From: Azospirillaceae bacterium
GTDB taxonomy: Bacteria > Pseudomonadota > Alphaproteobacteria > Azospirillales > Azospirillaceae
Assembly (NCBI GenBank): GCA_028283825.1
Contig: JAPWJW010000001.1
Location: 186,001-250,000, forward strand
Direction of reading: 5' to 3'
Length of the DNA stretch: 64,000 nt
Part shown: piece by piece, positions 60,061 through 64,000 of the stretch
How the letters are laid out: the number at the start of each line of letters is the position of its first letter
How positions within the stretch are numbered: the stretch's first letter is position 1
Notes under the pieces: model-generated
Databases searched by the model: none
Seen by the model: only the letters and a program-made list of their open reading frames with translations
What the model was told of the DNA's origin: nothing
Position numbers and translations under genes: made by a program

Positions 60061-61268
60061 GCGGAGCGCTTGAGGATTATCGCGCCCAGGCCCGTGCCTG
60101 GCTGGCCGACCACGCGGCGGAGTTCGGCGCCCAAGCCCGGCGTGGCCTGGATGAGGCGGCCGATCTGGCGCTGGGCCGGCGCTGGCAGCGGCTGAAAGCC
60201 GACAATGGTTACGCCGGCATCGCCTGGTCCCCGCAATACGGCGGCGCCGGCGGCACCGAATTGCAGGCCGCCATCTTCGCGCAAGAGGAACTGCCCTTCG
60301 GCTTTCCCAGCGTCTATTTCGGCATCAGCCTGGGTCAGCCGGTGCCCATCCTGCTGAAATACGCTCCCGAAGAGGTGCGGCAGCGGTACGCCCTTCCCGC
60401 CCTGCGGGGAGAGGAGATCTGGTGCCAGCTGTTCTCCGAGCCCGCGGCCGGATCCGACCTGGCCGGCATTCGCCTGCGCGCCGTCCGGGATGGCGATGGC
60501 TGGGTGCTGAGCGGCCAGAAGCTGTGGACCAGCTGGGCCCACCTGGCCGACTACGGCGTCATCCTGGCCCGCACCGACCCCAGCCAGCCCAAGCACAAGG
60601 GCCTGACCTATTTCTGGCTGGACATGAAGGCGCCGGGCGTCACCGTCCGGCCGGTCCGCCTGGCCAACGGCGGCCATGACGTGAACGAGGTCTTCTTCGA
60701 CGACGTCCGTATCCCCGACAACCAACGGCTGGGTGCCGTGGGCCAAGGCTTCGGCGTCGCCATGGACACCCTGATGATAGAGCGCTACGCGGCCGCCGAT
60801 GAGGCGGGCTTCGGCCCCGCCCTGTCGCTGTTCGTCAATCAGGCGCTTGAGACGACAATCAATGGCCGGCCGGCCATCGAGGATGGCCGCGTGCGCCGCG
60901 ACATCGCCACCGCTTTTCGTCAGCAGCGCGCCCTGGCCGCCATCCGGACCGGCACCTTCCTGGCGCTGGCCGCCGGGGCCGAGCCCGGGCCGGAGGGCTC
61001 CATCCATAAGCTGGTCTCGATGCGGGCACGCCAGCAGCTGTCCGCCGCCGCCATGGATTTGATGGGCACCGCGGGTTCAATCCTGGAACCGGACGCCTCC
61101 CCCCAGTCGGACTGGGCCCAGTCCTGGCTGACGGCGCCCACCGGCCGCATCGCCGGCGGGGCGGACGAAATGCTGTTGAACACCATCGCCGAACGCATCC
61201 TGGGATTGCCCCAGGACTACCGCCCCGACAAGGGCCTGCCCTTCGACCAGATTCGGCCCAGCCGCTAA
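60057..61268 (+). CDS. Acyl-CoA dehydrogenase, alpha-type subunit of a pair
   Basis: The 403-residue ACAD has LFSEPAAGSDLAGIRLRA, LSGQKLWTSWAHLADYG and a C-terminal loop AGGADEMLLNTIAERILGLP in place of GGTxEI. The motif set marks it as the alpha partner of the preceding 364-residue chain, with a 4-nt overlap. The crotonase/HAD-like gene starts 11 nt downstream. Oxidation of a branched or ring-attached acyl-CoA is plausible, as for steroid side-chain enzymes, but unproven. Confidence 0.92.
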   Translation: MSGALEDYRAQARAWLADHAAEFGAQARRGLDEAADLALGRRWQRLKADNGYAGIAWSPQYGGAGGTELQAAIFAQEELPFGFPSVYFGISLGQPVPILLKYAPEEVRQRYALPALRGEEIWCQLFSEPAAGSDLAGIRLRAVRDGDGWVLSGQKLWTSWAHLADYGVILARTDPSQPKHKGLTYFWLDMKAPGVTVRPVRLANGGHDVNEVFFDDVRIPDNQRLGAVGQGFGVAMDTLMIERYAAADEAGFGPALSLFVNQALETTINGRPAIEDGRVRRDIATAFRQQRALAAIRTGTFLALAAGAEPGPEGSIHKLVSMRARQQLSAAAMDLMGTAGSILEPDASPQSDWAQSWLTAPTGRIAGGADEMLLNTIAERILGLPQDYRPDKGLPFDQIRPSR

Positions 61269-61279
61269 GGACCATGCCC

Positions 61280-62941
61280 ATGGTTGCCATCAACAACGTG
61301 ACCGACCTGACCATCACACATGGCGTGGCGGTCGTAACCCTGGACTATCCCCCCGTCAACGCCCTGTCGCCCGCGGTGCTGGAAGGGATGTTCGAGGCCA
61401 TCACCACCGCCCTGGACGATTCTAAGGTCGCCGGCATCCTGCTGACCTGCGACGGACGAACCTTCATCGCGGGCGCAGACCTGAAGTCCCTGGGCAAGGT
61501 CCAGCCCAAGGTCGACTTCTTCGACTTGCAGGCGCGCATCGAAACGGCGGCCAAGCCCACCGTGGCGGCCTTGCACGGCACGGCGCTGGGCGGCGGGCTG
61601 GAAGTGGCGCTGACCTTCCACTATCGCGTGGCAGTGCCCAGCGCCCGCATGGGCTTGCCGGAGGTCACCCTGGGCCTGCTGCCCGGCGGCGGCGGCACGC
61701 AACGCCTGACCCGCATCGTCGGCGCCGGCGCGGCCTTGGACATGCTCACCACCGGCCGCCAAGTGGACGCGACTGAAGCCCTGCGCCTGGGCCTGGTGGA
61801 TCATCTGGTGCCGGAAGATGACCTGCGTGGGGGCGCGCTGGCCTATGTCCGCGAACTGATCGCCGCTGGGGCTGCCCCCAAGCGCGTGCGCGACCTGGAG
61901 GGCGCCATCCAGGCCGACCGTGACGATCCCGGCCTGTTCGACCGGTTCCGCGCCGAGCATGCCCGCCGCCTGCGCGGCTTGGATGCGCCCCAGGCCATCG
62001 TGCGTTGTGTGGAGGCCGCTGTCTGCCTGTCCTTTGACGAGGGGCTGGCGGTGGAACGGCGGGAGTTCGGCAAGCTCCTGCATGGTCCCCAGTCGGCAGC
62101 GCTGCGCCACCTCTTCGCCGCGGAACGTGCGGCCCAGAAAATCCCCGACCTTGCCGCCGACGCCCCGCCCCCTGCGCTGCGCACCATCGGCATCGTGGGG
62201 AATGGCGAACTGGCGGCGGCCCTATCGAAAAGGGCCGCCAAGGCCGGGTACGCCGTGGTGGAAAGCGACGGCGCCGACCTGGTGATCCTCGCCGCCGCGC
62301 CAGGGGATTGGGTAGCGCGGTTGGACACCACCTTGCGCCCCGACACCCTCATCGCCATCACCGATGGCCTGGAGAACCTGGACGCCCTGCCAAATCGCCA
62401 TCCCGACCGCCTGCTGGGCTTAGGCTTCGCGCGGCCGCCCCATCGGCTGTTGGAAATCGTCCGAGGCGCCGCCACCCATCCCGCCGCGCTGGCGACGGCG
62501 ATGCAGCTGGCGAAGAAGCTGGGCAAGGCCGCCGTCGTAACCCGTCCCACCGGCATCGCCAGCCCGCTGGCGACAATCCTCCACCGCCAGGTTCAAGGAC
62601 TGGCCGGCGCCCACGCCGCCCTGATGGAGTTTGGCTTCACGGAGGATGTCGGGGGGGAAGACGGCGGCGTTCCGGCGGCGGACACGCTGAAACGCGTGCT
62701 CTATCCCGTGGTCAACGAAGCGGCCCGGCTGCTGGAACAGGGCATTGCCGCCCGCGCCTCCGATATCGACCTGGCCGCCGTCACCGGCCTTGGCTGGCCC
62801 GCTCATCAGGGAGGGCCGCTGTTCCATGCCGATCTCATCGGCCTTGCCACCGTTGTCGCCGGCCTTGAGGCCATGGGCATAGCCCCCACACCTCTGCTGC
62901 TCAAACTGGCGTCGGCTGGCCGGACCTTTACCGGCTCTTGA
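61280..62941 (+). CDS. Enoyl-CoA hydratase fused to a shortened, apparently inactive 3-hydroxyacyl-CoA dehydrogenase part
   Basis: The 553-residue protein begins with a complete crotonase domain having both glutamate sites (LGGGLEVAL and GLPEVTLGLLPGGGGTQRL). The remainder resembles the FadB/FadJ HAD part but is degenerate. The NAD turn reads GIVGNGELAAA, about 50 residues after it are absent, the catalytic HFFxP reads GFARP (no His), and GFIVNR reads GIASPL. Normal fusions are about 700 residues. It is probably only a hydratase, with the rest structural. ATG 61280 is preferred to 61274 because AAGGA is 8 nt upstream. Its stop abuts the convergent TetR stop. Confidence 0.87.
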   Translation: MVAINNVTDLTITHGVAVVTLDYPPVNALSPAVLEGMFEAITTALDDSKVAGILLTCDGRTFIAGADLKSLGKVQPKVDFFDLQARIETAAKPTVAALHGTALGGGLEVALTFHYRVAVPSARMGLPEVTLGLLPGGGGTQRLTRIVGAGAALDMLTTGRQVDATEALRLGLVDHLVPEDDLRGGALAYVRELIAAGAAPKRVRDLEGAIQADRDDPGLFDRFRAEHARRLRGLDAPQAIVRCVEAAVCLSFDEGLAVERREFGKLLHGPQSAALRHLFAAERAAQKIPDLAADAPPPALRTIGIVGNGELAAALSKRAAKAGYAVVESDGADLVILAAAPGDWVARLDTTLRPDTLIAITDGLENLDALPNRHPDRLLGLGFARPPHRLLEIVRGAATHPAALATAMQLAKKLGKAAVVTRPTGIASPLATILHRQVQGLAGAHAALMEFGFTEDVGGEDGGVPAADTLKRVLYPVVNEAARLLEQGIAARASDIDLAAVTGLGWPAHQGGPLFHADLIGLATVVAGLEAMGIAPTPLLLKLASAGRTFTGS

Positions 62942-63553
62942 TCAGCCGGTCAGCACTGACACCAGCTCCTCCGCCACCAAGTCCAGGCTGGCGTCGGCAT
63001 CGATACGGGGTTCGTCCTCCGCCAGCGCGCTGGCCACGTGGTCGACGCGGGCCAAAGCCAGTATCGCGCGGGCATGGCGGTGGCGGGCATTCTCGCCCGT
63101 ACGGGCCAGGGCGGAGAAGGATTCCGCGAGGATGTCGATGACGGCCTCACGGTGGTCGTCCACCAGCTCTCGCGCCTCACCACTGCTGGCCAAGCCGATA
63201 TGGAACAGGCGCATGGCATCGCGATGTCCCCGCAGCACCTGAACATAATCCGTCAGCCATTTCGCCGCGGCCGCCTTGTCCAATCGTGCCGGCAGGCCGC
63301 GGTACAGTTCCCGCACGCCGCGCAGATTGGATGACAGCAGCGCCAGCAACAGCGCGTCCTTGTTGACGAAATGCAGGTACAGGGTGGCCCGACTGACGCC
63401 CGCCGCAGCGGCCACCTGCTCCATCGACGTTCCCTCCACCCCACCTTCATAGAAGCAGGCCCGGGCCGCCCGCGTAATGCGCCGCCGGGTGAGGTCGCGC
63501 TGTTCCTGACGCAAAGTCAGGCGCGGGCCGGGGTGCGCAGCGTCAGCCTTCAT
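62942..63553 (-). CDS. TetR-family transcriptional regulator
   Basis: The 203-residue protein has the TetR HTH, RRRITRAARACFYEGGVEGTSMEQVAAAAGVSRATLYLHFVNKDALLLALL, and an all-helical C-terminal domain resembling fatty-acid-type TetR regulators. It is divergent from the phosphotransferase gene across 89 bp that hold a strong palindrome (63611-63630). Repression of the phosphotransferase operon and of itself, relieved by an acyl-CoA or substrate, is the likely mode. Its gene and the crotonase gene converge with no intergenic base. Confidence 0.92.
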   Translation of the reverse strand: MKADAAHPGPRLTLRQEQRDLTRRRITRAARACFYEGGVEGTSMEQVAAAAGVSRATLYLHFVNKDALLLALLSSNLRGVRELYRGLPARLDKAAAAKWLTDYVQVLRGHRDAMRLFHIGLASSGEARELVDDHREAVIDILAESFSALARTGENARHRHARAILALARVDHVASALAEDEPRIDADASLDLVAEELVSVLTG

Positions 63554-63610
63554 ATCCGTGATGCCTTGATGGGATCGGTCGCTGGTTCATGGACAAGACA
63601 ATCGCCCACT

Positions 63611-63630
63611 CGCTAGACAATTGTCCAGCG
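63611..63630. promoter_or_regulatory. TetR operator candidate
   Basis: CGCT-A-GACAATTGTC-C-AGCG is symmetric at 18 of 20 positions, with a perfect 10-bp core GACAATTGTC (63616-63625). It lies 12 nt before the ATG at 63643 and 57 bp from the divergent TetR start, the usual arrangement for a TetR autoregulatory operator. A second half-site GACAAT is at about 63597. Confidence 0.65.
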
Positions 63631-63642
63631 AGGAGGTCACCC

Positions 63643-64000
63643 ATGACTGAACCCATCACGCGGGCGATCCCGGACGGACAGCCGTCCCTGGAAAGCCTGT
63701 ACCGACCCGAAACCCTGGCGCCATGGCTGGACCGCCATGTTCCAGAGGCCGGCGACGGCCCCGTCCGCGCCACCAAGCTGGCGGGCGGCGCCACCAATGT
63801 GGTGCTGCGCGTCGATCGCGGCGGTATCCCCGTCGTGCTGCGCCGCCCCCCGGCAGCCCCCCGCCCCGACAGCGTCAAGGTGCTGACCCGTGAAGCGCGC
63901 GTGCTGTCGGCCCTGAACGGCAGCGGCGTGCCCGCGCCCCGCTGCTATGCCGCCTGCGACGATCCGGCGGTCATCGGCACGGCCTTCTACGTCATGGAGC
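63643..64000 (+). CDS. Aminoglycoside-phosphotransferase-like (APH/ACAD10-type) protein, N-terminal part
   Basis: The open frame runs from ATG 63643, with GGAGG 6 nt upstream, off the window edge after 119 codons. LAGGATNVVLRVDRGGIPVVLRRPP matches the nucleotide-binding loop region of APH-family kinases, and EARVLSALNGSGVPAPRCYAACDDPAVIGTAFYVME the following lobe. Homologues near acyl-CoA genes resemble the kinase domain of ACAD10/ACAD11, which phosphorylates 4-hydroxyacyl-CoAs; that role here is inference, and antibiotic resistance is unlikely in this setting. The C-terminal half is missing. Confidence 0.85.
   Translation, partial: MTEPITRAIPDGQPSLESLYRPETLAPWLDRHVPEAGDGPVRATKLAGGATNVVLRVDRGGIPVVLRRPPAAPRPDSVKVLTREARVLSALNGSGVPAPRCYAACDDPAVIGTAFYVME

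Noticed and set aside
63643-64000. Calling the right-edge gene an aminoglycoside resistance determinant
   Set aside because: The APH fold is shared with acyl-CoA-associated kinases, the setting is catabolic, and only the N-terminal lobe is visible.

Overview
The window is high-GC DNA, almost fully coding, with short or overlapping gene junctions (many ATGA overlaps). Gene content suggests an alphaproteobacterium: a Gram-negative secreted repeat protein, an OmpR-type two-component pair, a type II NADH dehydrogenase, and a very large acyl-CoA catabolic gene set of the kind seen in Rhodospirillales/Azospirillaceae and sphingomonads. The genus cannot be fixed from the sequence alone. No rRNA, tRNA, CRISPR array, integrase or transposase gene was recognised.

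Layout. (A) 1-5223: the 5' part of an autotransporter-like repeat protein (minus strand, runs off the window), a response regulator/histidine kinase pair and NDH-2. (B) 5474-11330: a Rieske oxygenase, then a plus-strand run of amidohydrolase, alpha/beta hydrolase, SDR and ferredoxin reductase, facing a putidaredoxin-type [2Fe-2S] ferredoxin. (C) 11557-16165: SDR, crotonase, a natural fusion of two acyl-CoA dehydrogenase (ACAD) domains, and a TetR regulator. (D) 16175-20929, minus: SDR, DUF35 protein, Cys-less thiolase-like protein, CaiB-type CoA transferase and an IclR regulator. (E) 21205-27508, plus: diiron-type protein, three SDRs, a crotonase and an adjacent ACAD pair. (F) 27653-41075, minus: a 12-gene run with two crotonases, an ACAD pair (one frameshifted), a DUF2889 protein, a double CoA transferase, a hydrolase, an ADP-forming acyl-CoA synthetase, DUF35, a second Cys-less thiolase-like protein, a MaoC hydratase and a GldA-like dehydrogenase. 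(G) 41307-48697, plus: a second ADP-forming synthetase, an ACAD, an old-yellow-enzyme/2,4-dienoyl-CoA-reductase-like protein, an AMP-forming CoA ligase and an isochorismatase-fold protein without its catalytic residues. (H) 48720-56769, minus: SDRs, epoxide hydrolase, aldehyde dehydrogenase, second amidohydrolase, CoA ligase and a cupin. (I) 56991-62941, plus: SnoaL-like protein, GPH/MFS transporter, a third ACAD pair and a crotonase with a degenerate HAD half. (J) TetR and the start of an APH-like phosphotransferase.

Taken together, 5.5 kb to the right edge looks like one catabolic island for a lipophilic alicyclic, steroid- or terpenoid-like compound. Inferred flow: uptake (MFS), oxygenation (Rieske + ferredoxin + reductase), CoA activation (two AMP-forming and two ADP-forming ligases, two CoA transferases), dehydrogenation by paired alpha/beta-type ACADs, hydration (MaoC and crotonases), oxidation (SDRs) and C-C cleavage, possibly by two thiolase-fold/DUF35 pairs that lack the thiolase Cys and so resemble the Ltp2-ChsH2 retro-aldolase of actinobacterial cholesterol degradation. 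A 17-bp element upstream of two operons, with a related palindrome at a third, suggests common control. The substrate is not known from sequence.
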